Counted from the stretch's first letter, positions 11,627 through 23,149 are shown. The stretch: DNA of 64,000 bases from Ursus arctos (GCF_023065955.2 NW_026622875.1:12378501-12442500), one strand, 5' to 3'. A program made the numbers and translations. The notes: generated from the letters alone by a model not told the origin.

Positions 11627-11847
11627 TAAAAAAAAAAAACAACACTTGAATATTTTATTTATTTATTTGTCAGAGAGAGGGGGAGACACAGAGAGACAGA
11701 GCAAGAATAAGCAGGGGGAGCATCAGGCAGAGGGAGAAGCAGACTCTCTGCTGAGTGAGGAGCCTGATGCAGGACTTGATCCCAGGGTGGGATCATGATC
11801 TGAGCCGGAGGCAGATATTTAACTGACTGAGCCACCCAGGTGTCCCA
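11627..11847 (-). mobile_element. Older carnivore SINE, minus strand
   Basis: Read on the plus strand: TATTTTATTTATTTATTTGT, AGAGAGAGGGGGAGACACAG, GAGAAGCAGACTCTCTGCTG, GGGATCATGATCTGAGCC, ending TGACTGAGCCACCCAGGTGT, the reverse of a SINE head. An imperfect 13 bp duplication CCAtCTGATTCTT / CCAcCTGATTCTT lies at 11614-11626 and 11848-11860. An A run at 11628-11639 lies next to the tail side. Confidence 0.92.
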
Positions 11848-12089
11848 CCACCTGATTCTTCATCTAGAGTACAAATGACTCTTATCCCAAAAGTAGTTTC
11901 ATATATTCAGTCAAAAATTTAGATGAAAAATATCTTAGAAACTCTTAAGAAGAGAGAAGAGCAACAAGTTAAGAGAAAACAATCAGTTATTCAGGAACTT
12001 TTTATTTTGTATACACAAAAGCACAGTGGTGGGAGAGTATCTTATGTGTTAAAAGCAACTGAAGTGAAATAATAAACATAAAAGGAAGT

Positions 12090-13440
12090 CATGCTTGAAA
12101 AGAAGGATATTTCTGCTTTTGGCCATGAGGGAGTAACAGAGTCTAGAATTAACCTTAATCCATAAACAACTAGGACACTGGGCAAAATATAGAAAACATC
12201 TATTTTCAGAAACTGGAACATAGGCAGTGCAACTAATGTTTCTGAGAAAAGAAACAAATGAGTTGAGCTTCTTGTGTAAAGGTCGTTTCTGGGCTGTAGT
12301 ATAGAAATGGCGAAACCAAAATGAGCCTGGCAATCTCATTGAGTTGGGGAGGTATTCCAATTTGAGGCGGTTGCAGAAGTTAGTTTGCAGGACAATGTAT
12401 CTGAGGTAAAGAAACTATGTAGAGAAGGAGCTCCAGCCTATGAGTCTTTGGCTGAATACCAAATACATATGAATAATATGAAATCCCATGAGTCCAGACT
12501 AGGAACGTCATCCAAGGGAAGAAAAATTATGTTGGAGCTGTAAGATGAACAATTCCCAAAACTCACACAGAGCTGGGAGTTATTTGAGTTCCCATCAGCT
12601 AAAGTAGAGATGCCTTCTTGAGCACACAAAACCTTCAGTAGAATCTACAGAAGGAACTGGGCATCTTAGAAATGGGGCTAAAGTTGCCCAGAGTAAGTTT
12701 TGATCTAGGTTTTCCCTAAAATGACTTGAAAACTCAAAAGATCAAATTTCCAAAATATGGACCACATCTAATTATCTTTAAAGGAACACAACAAAATCCA
12801 GCACTCAGCAACCTAAAATTCACAATGTTTGGCACCTGATTAAAAAAATTACTAGACATGTGAAAGATAAAAATTTGACCCATAACCCAAAGAAAAATCA
12901 GTCAGTAGAAGTAATCCTAGAAATGAAAGGGATGACAAAATTGGTGACAAGAATATTAAGATATCTATTATAAATATGCTCCATATCCTCAAGGACATAA
13001 AGGAAAATATGAACATAACAAGACACAAATAGAGGATATAAAAGAGAAACCAATGGAACGTCCAGAGAGGAAAATTAAATATCTGAAATTAGAAAGTCAA
13101 TGGATAGAATACCAGTAGTATATTCATTTCAGAAAAAAAAATCAATAAATGTAAACACATAGCAAAAGAAGTTACCAAAATTAAATCAGAAAAAACAAAG
13201 ACTAAACAATAGAAATCTTCAGTGCTCTGAGGAATAATATCAAGCAGTCTAGTTCACAGGCAACTGGAGACCCAGAATGAAATGGGGGGCAGCAGAAGAC
13301 AAAAATAAGGAACAGAGTTTCCATATTTGTTGAAAACCATAAATTTTCAGATCCATGAAGCTCACAATTCCTAAACAAATAAACACAAAGAAAACTACCC
13401 CAACACATAACATAAACAAATTGTTAAAAAATGCTATTTT
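12090..13440 (+). mobile_element. Ancient L1M fragment spanning ORF1 region
   Basis: From about 12780 the order of motifs follows the old mammalian L1 ORF1 region: GGAACACAACAAAATCCAGC, then ATTCACAATGTTTGGCACCT, ATTACTAGACATGTGAAAGA, TGACCCATAACCCAAAGAAA, AAGGACATAAAGGAAAATAT, GATATAAAAGAGAAACCAAT and near the end GATCCATGAAGCTCACAATT. The reading frame is destroyed by many stops and indels. The part 12090-12780 is assigned by continuity only. Open frames at 12042-12257, 12049-12360 and 12438-12629 on the other strand are noise. Confidence 0.65.
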
Positions 13441-15149
13441 AGAATGAAGATAGGTCTAAAGATAGGAAGAAGTTGGAGTTAGGGTCATGACTGAGAAAAG
13501 CCCCAGGAACTGAAGCATTCCATTGGCATTCTCTGAAGGTTTACAACAGGCAGGGATAAACTTTAAACACTGACTTTATTGGCATAATTTTTTTTTAGTT
13601 TGCCATTAAAAGTGAACAAAATTGAGGATACTTGACATACAGTTAATAAAAACCTATAAACTACACATAGCCAAAAATATTTATTGGAGATATATGGGGG
13701 ATGTGGGGTGAGGTCAGAGAGTAGGATGGAGAGAAGCTATAGACCACGTGTCACATATTGTAATTTTTCGCTACCCCATCAGGAGAGTCTTTCTTGAATA
13801 TGCAGAATAATGCTACGCTCCTTTAGAATTACATTCACATTCATGGCCTCTCAATTGGATATTTTATCCTGTAAATCTTCTCTTCTCCATCTTTTTCTTT
13901 CCTCATCTGTTCTTTATTATGGGTAAGGCATAATATCGAAAAAGAAAAGGGAGGATACGAAATTCTACCCAACAGGAATAACAACTAACAGATCTTCTAG
14001 GGGGCATTCGAGAGTCAGAGAGAAATGAAAGGAGATCCCAAGGATTCAGACTCTGGCTGGGCTTCAGAGTTGAGGATGGGAGTTAAGTGAAACGATAAAA
14101 ATGTATGTATAGATGGAAAGATCTCACAGAATAAAGGACTATGGCCTAATTCCCCACAGTTTATAGGCCATGGGCCACCAAAGAATATCTTTGCTCATGT
14201 AGGTGCTGTTCATACTGTGGGTCTGTGGTATAATTAAACAGAGATATCTTGAATTAGAGTTGCCAAGTTTCCCTCACTGACAAATGGCAGGTATGAATCC
14301 TAAGGTTCTTTCATTCTCTTTGGAGTAAGAAGACACTGGCCATGAGGACGCCATGAGAGCTGAGGTAGGAATGCACTATTATAGTGAACAGATAAACTAG
14401 GAGTTGAATGGAGAGGGGGCAGAAACTTAGGGGGTCCATTATGATGAAGAGTGGTAAAGACAGGGGTTAATGGCAGCCAGGGAGAGCCACAAAACCCTAA
14501 CAACATCAAGAGAGAAGACTAGTAAGTAGTTCACTAGCCATGGACTCAGCAGGAGCTATCAATAGGACCCTAACAGCCAGGTGTGTTTAAAGAAAAGAAG
14601 GAAGTTGACTATTTCTACATATTTGGCCTTCAAAATATTTTAATTGGATGAATAAAATAATCCTTGAAATAATCCATATTCTAGGAGTTTTAAGTGGCTC
14701 AGCATATCTTTGATAAAATATTTTAAAATAACTAAAATTAAGTTTGAACAGTTATAGAAAACAATTTTATCCGAACTATTTTATGTAACTTTATGATTTA
14801 AAAAAACTAAAAGAAATACAGGAAAGTTTTAAGAAAATATATTCGTTGTAGAATGTATATATCACTGATATATGTCATTTCTTCTATCTTTATGTAGCAA
14901 GCACTCAAACTTGGTGTGAGATGCTTACTCCTTAGTAGGGAGTAGGATGTTTTCCAGGGACAGACAGCTAGGAGCTGGGCAGTGTATTTAAGACAGGACA
15001 TATTTCCGTACGGGAACCTGGAAAGACCATGTGATGAGAAGGAAAAGAACTCAGAGATTTACATATTCCCAGGTGCCCAGCATATGGTCTCGTTATCCAC
15101 ATGAGTATATTTATTCTTGCCATTTCAGACTCTGATGAAATCTCTTAGA
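13441..15149. other. Unannotated sequence, no gene seen
   Basis: 1.7 kb with no recognised repeat, RNA gene or exon. Reverse open frames at 14300-14509 and 14807-15001 are short and without recognisable domains. Confidence 0.5.
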
Positions 15150-15330
15150 GTATTAATTGTGGCTGAGGCATCTGCTTGGAGTGAGAGGAGCCCTGGATGG
15201 AGGAGCTAGGTGAACTGACCTCTACATCACTTTCTGCCATCAACCAACCATGTCATCTTCAAACCACTGAGGCTTAGTTCTTCCACATACAGAAGTTGAG
15301 ATTGGGACTATTTCTAAGATCTCCTGATGT
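15150..15330 (+). mobile_element. MIR-related SINE, diverged
   Basis: CTTGGAGTGAGAGGAGCCCT, then CACTTTCTGCCATCAACCAA, TCTTCAAACCACTGAGGCTT and AGATCTCCTGATG follow the order of a full MIR-family SINE (tRNA-related head lost, core and 3' part kept). Bounds approximate. Confidence 0.5.
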
Positions 15331-15845
15331 TTTTTGAACTTTTAAAAAATTACCTAGCTAATTTCACAAACCTAGAAAATCATATAATCAATATCCAGGT
15401 TTCAAAACTTCCAAAATATGACATTTAAGAATGAATGGAAGGAGAGTTTTTTACTTGTCCCTTGTTTATTTGTACTCCTTAAGATCCTACACTCTTTTGC
15501 CACTGCCCTAGAATTCTTTTCACTATATTAAAATGAAACATTAAATATCTAATGTACTTAAGTCTAATGTAACATCCAACCATTGGTAGACAATAGCCTG
15601 GAGTTTAGAAGTAAATCAACCACTCACCCTTCTGGTAGTACTTTTATAAATATTAATAGAAATATTACTTGTGAAGATTGTCCAAGGAATATACAGGATC
15701 TGACTCTATTTTGTCCCACTTCCTTACTCATGCATCTCTAATTTCTTTTTTATCCTGTATTTTCTTTGCACGTTTGTAGCAGAAGACCTAAGAAAATGAG
15801 TCAAGGACATTGTCTGTGTCCTCTCCCAAACTCCCACCTCACTTA
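15331..15845. other. Unannotated sequence
   Basis: No gene or recognised repeat. AT-rich, with no open frame worth reporting. Confidence 0.5.
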
Positions 15846-16068
15846 GAATTTTTTTTCTTTTTCTTTTTTTATGAGGGGGAGAGAGAGGGAGAGAGAGAGC
15901 GAGCGCACGTGCAAATTGGAGGAGGGGCAGAAGGAGAGGTAGAAAGAGAATCTTAAGCAGGCTCCATGCCCAGCGCAGAGCCCTATGTGGGGCTTGATCT
16001 CACCACTCTAAGATCAAGACCTGAGGCAAAATCAAGAGTCAGATGCTCAACTGACTGAGCACCCTTGC
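15846..16068 (-). mobile_element. Older carnivore SINE, minus strand
   Basis: T-rich tail complement, then GGGGGAGAGAGAGGGAGAGA, GAATCTTAAGCAGGCTCCAT, ATGTGGGGCTTGATCTCACC, and at the right the reverse of the head (CAACTGACTGAGCACCCTTG). An AATTTTTTTCTTTT-type sequence occurs on both sides (about 15847 and 16069), fitting a target duplication in a T-rich site. Diverged (for example TGAGCACCC for TGAGCCACCC). Confidence 0.9.
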
Positions 16069-16082
16069 AATTTTTTTCTTTT

Positions 16083-16627
16083 CAGATTTCTTCCCTGAAT
16101 TTACATTGACAGAACAACTTGTTTTATCCATTTCCTTTCTCTTCTTAAAGGAAGGTATCCAATAAAGTCAGTAATTCTAAGATATTAGTGACTTTATGAG
16201 TAGTGTGATTCATTAAGAATGTTTATCCTTAAAAAGATGTAAAGCCTACCATCTACCCATACACACCAATTAATTCCTAGTGACATTTGCTAATTGTGGA
16301 CCACTATAGAGGCATATTTTAAACTACTGAGTGTGTTTTTCTGGCTCCTGAAGATTTTCAAATTTTTAATTTTAAAAATATCACCTTTTATTTTTATTTT
16401 AAAGCATTCAAATAGGAACCCAAGCAACCTATTGTAAAAGGAGCAATCAAGCCACTGTGCAATAAACCGTAAACTACATCGAAAACACAAATTGAAATGA
16501 GGATTGTCATCTCAGGAATTGGCACAATCAGAAGATTTGGAAGTTTTCACCATGAAGATATTGGGTAATTAGTTTTATTGTGTAAAAGTTTGATTACGTT
16601 CATTTATAGGAATCTTGGCATCATTCT
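16083..16627. other. Unannotated sequence
   Basis: No gene seen. The reverse frame at 16290-16490 (66 codons) is Lys/Phe/Ile-rich, as expected by chance from AT-rich DNA. Confidence 0.5.
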
Positions 16628-16700
16628 TTCATTAAACATTCATTGAGCACCTACTGTGTTCTTAGGCTTGTTTGCAGGTGAATATATGGTGGTGTTATGC
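16628..16700 (-). mobile_element. L2 LINE 3' tip, minus strand
   Basis: TTTCATTAAACATTCATTGA and GCACCTACTGTGTTCTTAGG are the reverse complement of the L2 3' terminus ('...gtaggtgctcaataaatgttt gaatgaa'). Short relic. Confidence 0.7.
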
Positions 16701-16989
16701 AAAATGTAAAAGGCTTACATATTACTAATTAGGTGAAGCCCATGATAGTCCCCTAAATTGGAAGCTCTGAGTTGGTGTGCAAGTAAACAGTAAACAGTGC
16801 TTTACATAGGAAAAAACTTGCACATATAATCTCCAAATCCCCATCCCATAAATACTTGTAGGATTTATAAAGTTATCCTTATGCATCAAAGCTCCAAGAT
16901 ACAGCATTTTGATTAAAACAAGAATCATTTTTTGCCTCCCTCCCCTAAGATCTGGACTGATAATCCTAGAATCAAAAGGTACTGGAACG

Positions 16990-17189
16990 TTGGGGCGCCT
17001 GGGTGGCACAGCGGTTAAGCGGCTGCCTTCGGCTCAGGGCGTGATCCCGGCGTTATGGGATCGAGCCCCACATCAGGCTCTTCCGCTATGAGCCTGCTTC
17101 TTCCTCTCCCACTCCCCCTGCTTGTGTTCCCTCTCTCGCTGGCTGTCTCTATCTCTGTCGAATAAATAAATAAAATCTTAAAAAAAAAA
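16990..17189 (+). mobile_element. Young carnivore tRNA-Lys SINE, best-preserved copy
   Basis: GGGGCGCCTGGGTGGCACAG, GGTTAAGCGGCTGCCTTCGG, CAGGGCGTGATCCCGGCG, GGGATCGAGCCCC (B box), GCCTGCTTCTTCCTCTCCCA, CTCGCTGGCTGTCTCTATCT, AATAAATAAATAAAATCTT and poly(A). A perfect 16 bp duplication AAAAGGTACTGGAACG lies at 16974-16989 and 17190-17205. The plus-strand frame at 16909-17091 reads through the SINE head and is an artefact. Confidence 0.97.
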
Positions 17190-17205
17190 AAAAGGTACTG
17201 GAACG

Positions 17206-17916
17206 AGAGGAAACTTCAGAAATCATTTAGTACAGTGGTTTTCAAACTCACTTGACAGAGGCCAGGTGGTTGCCCCAGGTGGGCTGGGGGAATACTGGTG
17301 GTTTTGGGGGCAGATTGGCTGAGCAGGTGGACCCCTGGCTTAACCAGAGCAGTAAAAATAACTTGGGGGAGGGTGCAGTGCTCTCTGCTCCACCCTTAGC
17401 ATGGCTTTGCAAGTCACATATAGACATGATTTGCCTAGGCCTGGTAGACATTGAGTTTGAAAAGCTTGCAATGTAGCCTCACCTTTCTTTTTATTCATTC
17501 TATCTTTCCTCTCAATGTGCAACCACTGAGGAAGGAGGTCCACATTGCTGGCTGATGTTCTCCTAGATAGCCCATTCTTCCATGACCCCGAGGGAACCAC
17601 AGTTTTAAATAATTTTTACTTTAACTCATTAATGCCCTATGCTATTTTATATAAATGAATTTCATGGTTTGTTTTTGAGTAGAAGTTATTAATGCATACT
17701 TTTGGAATTACTTTTAATAGTACTATTTGTGATAGCTGAAATTATGGATCTAGGCTTGGAAGTTTGCTTTAGATTTCTCACAGATAAAAGCTAAGTTGTA
17801 CTACTATCTATAGAACCTCAAATTCTTTATAACACTTAGAAGAAATAAAAACTGAACAAAAACTTATCTGACAGAAATGAACGGTAGAGAAATGGTTCCA
17901 ACTTCTGTTTTGCCTA
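17206..17916. other. Unannotated; possible hAT remnant at the left
   Basis: CAGTGGTTTTCAAACT at 17234 and GGGAACCACAG near 17592 could be the two ends of an hAT element, but the interior is not recognisable, so I do not call one. Overlapping frames on both strands at 17248-17600 have no known domain. No gene supported. Confidence 0.35.
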
Positions 17917-18110
17917 CTGCACTGTCCAAGATGGTAGCCACTAGCTATGTGAGACTATTTAAATTTAATTAAAAAAATTTTAAAAATCAGTTCCTCAATT
18001 GTGCTAGTTACATTCAAGTTCTCAATAGCCATATGTGGCGAGTGGATAATTTAGTAGACAGCTGAGATGTAAAGAATTTCCATCATTACAGCAATTCTGG
18101 TGGACAGCTA
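17917..18110 (+). mobile_element. MER20-like hAT DNA transposon
   Basis: Starts TGCACTGTCCAAGATGGTAG and CCACTAGCTATGTGAGACTA. The centre has AATCAGTTCCTCAATTGTGC and AGTTCTCAATAGCCATATGT. The right end is TTTCCATCATTACAGCAATT then CTGGTGGACAGC. The two ends are inverted relative to each other, and the arrangement and length (about 190 bp) fit MER20. Non-coding. Confidence 0.82.
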
Positions 18111-18809
18111 GAGAAATGGAGAAATACTGTAAATTGGAGAAAATTGCTTGTCAGCTATAGACATGAAATCTTACTTTCCCTCTGTCTCTTGTCATGGTAA
18201 GGAAACTGTGACTTTGTGAAAAGTAAGTCTGGTGTGTTTGTTTTCCTTCTGACATTTCTTTCGATTGTCATTTCCTTCTGTCTGCCTTATACCTCTAATG
18301 TTTCATCCTTCCTTCTCAATCTGCACGTTCAACACAGAGACATCTACCATTTCCATCCATATCCCTCTTCTCTGCTAAATAAAGCAACTTTTCTGCTGCC
18401 ACTAATATTTGCTATAAATTGTCATTCTGTGACTAGAAATGATTGGATTATACAAACCTCAGGAAACAGCTTTCTGCCTTTGATGGGTCTCCAATAAATA
18501 TCCTTGCCCCCAGATACCTTCCAAGAATCTGGTCCCAGTGCTTGAGATCACAGCATGTTACTGAAATTGTTTAGTTTTTTTCAAAGTTCACTACTAAAAT
18601 GCAAGTTCCTGGTTTCTGTATACCAATCTGGTGTCCATATGCAGCTGTTAGTGCCGCTAGGTATATAGAACCTGGAAGGAAAGGGGCATTGGCAACTAGG
18701 GAGGGCAGAGTTTGTCAGCAGGAGCGTTCACAAAAATGCCAGGTTGCTTTTGAAGATAGACTTCCTTGCAAGAAAAAAGTGAGGCCAAGAAACATAGGGT
18801 GCTGCCTCC
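18111..18809. other. Unannotated sequence
   Basis: No supported gene. The frame at 18216-18497 (93 codons) begins with a hydrophobic stretch but lacks a recognisable family and has no neighbouring splice or promoter evidence. Confidence 0.45.
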
Positions 18810-18950
18810 AGCACCACTGGACAGGTTAAAACTGGCTTTGATACTGGATCTATGGATTCTCTTTTGTGCCCTTGGACATATTACTTAACCTCTCTTAACT
18901 TCCATTTCCTGCCCTTAAAATGGGTCTAAAAGTAACTTAGGATAATAAAG
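18810..18950 (+). mobile_element. MIR SINE fragment
   Basis: TGTGCCCTTGGACATATTAC, TTAACCTCTCTTAACTTCCA and CCTTAAAATGGGTCTAAAAG follow the MIR core and 3' part ('ccttgggcaagttacttaacctctct...gtaaaatgggg'). Confidence 0.75.
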
Positions 18951-20080
18951 GATGTGGACACGAGGGGTAGCTCTGTACAAAGTACACATTTTCTGCCCCA
19001 AGTACTTGAGAGTTGGTGGGTCAGAGATGGGGCTGCATCCAGGAGACTTCAAAGAAGGGACAGTAACAGAGTTTCCATGGTGTATGGTGATGAACACAAA
19101 GAACGGGCATACCTGGAGCAGAGAATCATTAAATCATTATCCAGAGGAGATTGGATAAGGAGATTGAAAGTTAGAAGAGAGATAAAACGTAGGGCTTGGC
19201 AGAAGTTGTGTTTTTGTTTTTGTTTTTATCTAGCAGATTTCCCCAAGGACTGAAACCAGAAAGAGTGAATTATTTCTCATTGCCTCAGTTTCTTGCATCT
19301 GTCTGGTTTTCTACTGACCTTAAATATTCTTTTCAGTTACAACTAGAAAATAAGTGCATACTGGGTAGATACTTGTGTCTATGAAATTGGTATATCTTTC
19401 CCTTTAGGGTTTGTTTGTTTGTTTGTTTGTTTGTTTTAATCTAGAGGGACAGAAAGATTTTAATTTTACCCCAAAATACATGAACCATGATATAGAGCAG
19501 TGTAGAGTGTCATGGGAATACAGGGGTATCTGCTCAGAAAAACAAACTTCCTTTAGCTGCTAGTAAAATATCTAACACAGAGCAAATGTATTCCATGCAG
19601 CCACGACTCTCAAGACTATGGTTAACTTATTTAATTTATTGAGATAGTTTCCCTATGTCCTTCCTATCATATCTTCTAACATAAACCGCCTAGAATCAAA
19701 TTAAAGCATTTAAGTTATGACTGTCTCAGAAAATTACAGCAATATTCCACTTATCAGTAATCATCATTCATTAACCTTATGTATTTGGAGTCAACATGAA
19801 GAATACCAGCAAAATACTTCTGATCACTACAGAGCTGTCACAAAGTGTTCCTTAAGATCATCATTTATTTTTGACTTTATCTGCAATTGCAACAAGCTTT
19901 TTGTTGGTTTATTGTTTTGATGTTTCATAAAGGCTGACTAGTGGTAGCAAATGAGACACTTTGGAGCTAGAAATGGCCAAATATGTGCCAAAATGGAACT
20001 TGAATTTTGAAGAAGAGAATTAAGGAGATTTTGTTAATAATACTGTTGTTTCAATAGCAAGGCAACGTGGAATGCATTTT
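18951..20080. other. Unannotated sequence with a (TTTG)n tract
   Basis: Overlapping frames at 18915-19384 on both strands are short, mutually incompatible and unrecognised. A (TTTG) run lies at 19410-19436. No gene supported. Confidence 0.5.
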
Positions 20081-20173
20081 AAAAGACTTCCCACAACAAA
20101 ATAAAAATTATAAAAAAAAAATTAGGGAAAAATAAATAAATAAATAAACAAATAAATAAAAGACTTCCCACAA
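20081..20173 (+). mobile_element. Tail-only retrotransposition insertion, 61 bp
   Basis: A perfect 16 bp duplication AAAAGACTTCCCACAA (20081-20096 and 20158-20173) flanks a 61 bp insert that is nearly all A and T: CAAAATAAAAATTATAAAAA, then ATTAGGGAAAA and AAATAAATAAATAAACAAAT. The left duplication follows TTTT, giving the L1 endonuclease target form TTTT/AAAA. The structure is that of target-primed reverse transcription that stopped soon after copying the tail. The source element (L1, SINE or mRNA) cannot be told. Confidence 0.85.
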
Positions 20174-20924
20174 AGTGATTGAAATGGAAAAAGAAGGCAT
20201 CAAAAGTGATAAGCTTCCACTATTTTTCAGCTTATGGAATATTACTTTTATTGGTGATGATTGATAGATGAGGTGTTATAAAACCTTTAGACATAGTATT
20301 TATACCTTCAAAATATTGCCTCTGATTTCTAAAGCCTTACAGCAAAGCTATTATAAGCTTTCTTTTCTAAACTCTGGTGCCAATGTCAGATGAAAAACCT
20401 ACTCATTAGGAAAGATTTTAAGGAAAATTAAGATCCTATCTTGTGTTAAGTTCATGTGACAGAAAATGGAAATAGAAATTAAAGGGTCTGAGCTCATTTA
20501 AACCAAGTTATTAAAACTTGTATACATTTAAAGAGTGACATGTGATTTATATCTAATTTATCTCATACTGGAAAGAGTGACCTAAGAGTCTTTATGGAGT
20601 AAGAGCTAACGAATCAAAACCCTAAAGGAAAAACAAAAAAGAAAAACTCTTCAGAGCAGCTTTTCCAACCAAACACTATCCTAAAAATCCACCTCCCAGA
20701 ATAATTACAAAAGGTTCCATTTCTTATATAACATTTAATTTCCAAAGAACTGAAATTAAAAAAAAAAACAAAATTTGTATGTTTAATGTAGAAGTAATAA
20801 TAGCAACAGTATCGTTAGGACTGTGAAATCAAAATAGAGTTCTCTCATTAGAAAATAAAACTCCAACTTAAACTAGAATGTTAATGAATACCTCATTCCC
20901 ACCCCACCTCAATTTTGGGTTCAG
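20174..20924. other. Unannotated AT-rich sequence
   Basis: No gene or recognised repeat. Contains short A runs at 20622-20645 and 20758-20770. Confidence 0.5.
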
Positions 20925-21135
20925 CCCCTTTTGCACTATTTCGACAGCCTGCTCATTAAAAGATCTCCCTGTCTTTAACCTTTTTCTTCCAGTTTATCAT
21001 TTTATAAGATTCATTTTACAAGACTAATCTTTCTAGAGCAGTGCCATCCTATCTCGTTTCACATTAAGAACTCTTCAAAGGCTCCCATAGTTAACCGAGT
21101 TAAGACAAACCTGTCAGGCTGCACTTCAGATTCCT
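20925..21135 (+). mobile_element. L2 LINE fragment, plus strand
   Basis: ACAAGACTAATCTTTCTAGA, GAACTCTTCAAAGGCTCCCA and TTAAGACAAACCTGTCAGGC follow the L2 3' region order ('...gtgatctttctaaa...cttcaatggctccccattg...'). Diverged. Confidence 0.55.
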
Positions 21136-21141
21136 CTATCC

Positions 21142-21439
21142 CAGTGGTTTTTCAAATGAATTATCTGGAATCCTAATGATGCAAACAGGTGCTTCAGGAG
21201 TTACATGAGAGTTTGGCCCAAGTGCAATGAATGAGACTGAAGCTATTGTCCATTATCCTGGGGTTCACATGTCTACCTGTCATTTGACCAGAGCATTACA
21301 GGAGGAATTGCACTGAATTTGAGTTTATGGAATAACTTTAATTATTACTTTGAAATATTTTACATACTAAGGTTATGCATAAAATTTTATTTGAAAAATT
21401 TTTTTGATTTACTAAAAAAGTTTGGGAGAAGTTGCTCTA
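21142..21439 (+). mobile_element. Probable hAT-type DNA transposon
   Basis: Left end CAGTGGTTTTTCAAATGAAT and right end AAAGTTTGGGAGAAGTTGCT are roughly inverted, as in MER-type hAT elements with CAGTGGTT termini. The interior TACATACTAAGGTTATGCAT is not assigned. Old, non-coding. Confidence 0.45.
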
Positions 21440-21451
21440 CAAATGCAAAAT

Positions 21452-21600
21452 TTTAAAATTGAAGTATAATTGGTTTATTGTATTAGTTTCAGGTGTACCG
21501 CATAGTGACACAAAGTGACACTATTCATAGCGACACAATGTACACATTGTGTGCAATGAAATGCTCACTAGGATTAAGTGTAGTTTTATCACCAACCATG
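21452..21600 (-). mobile_element. Old L1 3' UTR fragment, minus strand
   Basis: TTGAAGTATAATTGGTTTAT, GTATTAGTTTCAGGTGTACC and TCACTAGGATTAAGTGTAGT are the reverse complement of an old mammalian L1 3' end. The following 21601-21800, which carries three overlapping short frames, may be a further decayed repeat but is not assigned. Confidence 0.7.
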
Positions 21601-22109
21601 CCAGTCTCCTGTATGTATTACCATGCTGGTTCTTTACCAGAAATTCCCTCCTCTTCATCCCATTCCCCAGGTCCTCACATTCAATCTTTCCATGGCTGTC
21701 AGAGCCTTTGCTGATCCTTCCATCTGTCCAACTTTCTCTTTACTCTGCCTCATGTTGATGACACCCATTGAGTTTTTCTTCTCTGTTTCATCTGTACTCC
21801 ATGCCAGGTTTATTTTTCTTTAGGACAGAATTGTCTTATTTTACATTTATTAAATGGTCAAATTTTTAAAGAAAAGAATTAAGGTCCAAGATTCTGAAAG
21901 TACAAATCACCACCATCACCATCACCACCATACAAATTCCATACATGCTAGGCTTTAAAAGAGCTACCTTTTGAGGCGCCTCATTCCAATGATAGGTGTT
22001 CTTTAATTAGGGAAGCATGTAAAGTATGATAACTTCAAAGAACATATGGAAAATCACCAATATTTTAGAGTAAGTTGACAATATGGTAAAATATGATTGC
22101 TATAACAGG
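21601..22109. other. Unannotated, short CAC/CAT tract
   Basis: A short CACCACCATCACCATCACCA run is at 21907-21929. Overlapping frames at 21493-21823 have no recognisable product. Confidence 0.45.
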
Positions 22110-22345
22110 GATAATGAAAACAATTATTTATTGAATGCTTATCATGTGATAAGATCTTTCATATTTTCTCCTATCACTCTAATAGTTCTCCAAAATGGGC
22201 AGCATCTTGCTTTTATAGAAGAGAAAACTGATACTCCAAGGTCAAGTCTTTTGTTCAAGGTTACAATGACGGTTAAAGGGGAGAGTCAGAATTCAAACGC
22301 TGGCTGTGTGGCCCAAGAAGTAATGTTCTTTCCAGTTCATGACAC
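22110..22345 (-). mobile_element. MIR SINE, minus strand
   Basis: TTATTGAATGCTTATCATGT, then CCTATCACTCTAATAGTTCT, TTATAGAAGAGAAAACTGAT, GTCTTTTGTTCAAGGTTACA and GAATTCAAACGCTGGCTGTG follow the reverse complement of a near-complete MIR. The frame at 22083-22397 (104 codons) lies across it and is not a gene. Confidence 0.75.
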
Positions 22346-23137
22346 CATCACTCAGAATGGAAATAAGGAAAATAATAACAACAACGCATATGTATGAATT
22401 CTTTATGCAAAGAGATTTGAACATTACTATTCAATGCCTAGAGTCAGAGACGTTTTCATGTCTGTTACAAAATTCTTGCTTGAGGGTTTCCCACGATAAA
22501 ACCCCCACTTGGACTGAAAACTGCCTTCTCAGTTACTAAGCATTTCACTCTTCCTGGCTGAGATGAAAAGCTTGCACCAGTACAAGTGACAACAAAAGGA
22601 AAAAACTGAAAAAATAGAAATGTTATATCCTTAGTTACAGATGTGAACTCAAAACAGGCTGCTTCTGAGAGTAGAGTAAGAATGATGAGAAAAAATACAC
22701 AGCAAGTGTTAGTTAAATACAGATTGTGAGAAAGTCTGGTATAGGTAATCGAGTAGTGATTAAAGCTAAGTAATCTAAGAGACGGAGACAGACTTCTTTT
22801 CATAGCAGAATGGAGTAGAGTTATTGACCAAGATACTCTTGAAGTATATGAGAGTTACAGACTTGCAGCTTGTGCCCCGGCTTACCTCTCAGTTTGAACC
22901 AATGCCAGCAATGTGAGTCTCCTTGAGAGACCTACTGCCTCTTCGCTAATGCAACCAGGTATCCTTTGTCAGTCCTGTTTTTACCTTCTCTTCCTGGTTG
23001 GCAGTCTTTCCAATTTCAATCTTAGCATGAAGCACTTTGTTGCCTCATTTGATAACACTTAACAATTCAAAACTTATTCTTCCATCATTGGGCTAAATTG
23101 TCATTTTGGTGGTTCCTAAGCAAGCTTAATATTTTTC
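22346..23137. other. Unannotated sequence
   Basis: No gene supported. The reverse frame at 22465-22803 (112 codons) is one of the longest in the window but is not recognisable and has no supporting signals. Confidence 0.45.
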
Positions 23138-23149
23138 ATAACTTTCACT

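Noticed and set aside
16992..17065. tRNA gene (A and B boxes)
   Set aside because: It is the tRNA-Lys-derived head of a SINE followed by CT-rich body and poly(A); no tRNA 3' half or cloverleaf continuation.
17234..17600. hAT transposon with CAGTGGTTTTCAAACT end
   Set aside because: Only the two terminal motifs fit; the interior does not match any element I know, so kept as unannotated.
21903..21932. CRISPR-like or tandem CAC/CAT array
   Set aside because: A short trinucleotide-type run with no spacers; no CRISPR array is expected or present in this mammalian DNA.
22465..22803. 112-codon reverse open frame
   Set aside because: No family, no splice or start context; consistent with chance in 64 kb of six-frame AT-rich sequence.
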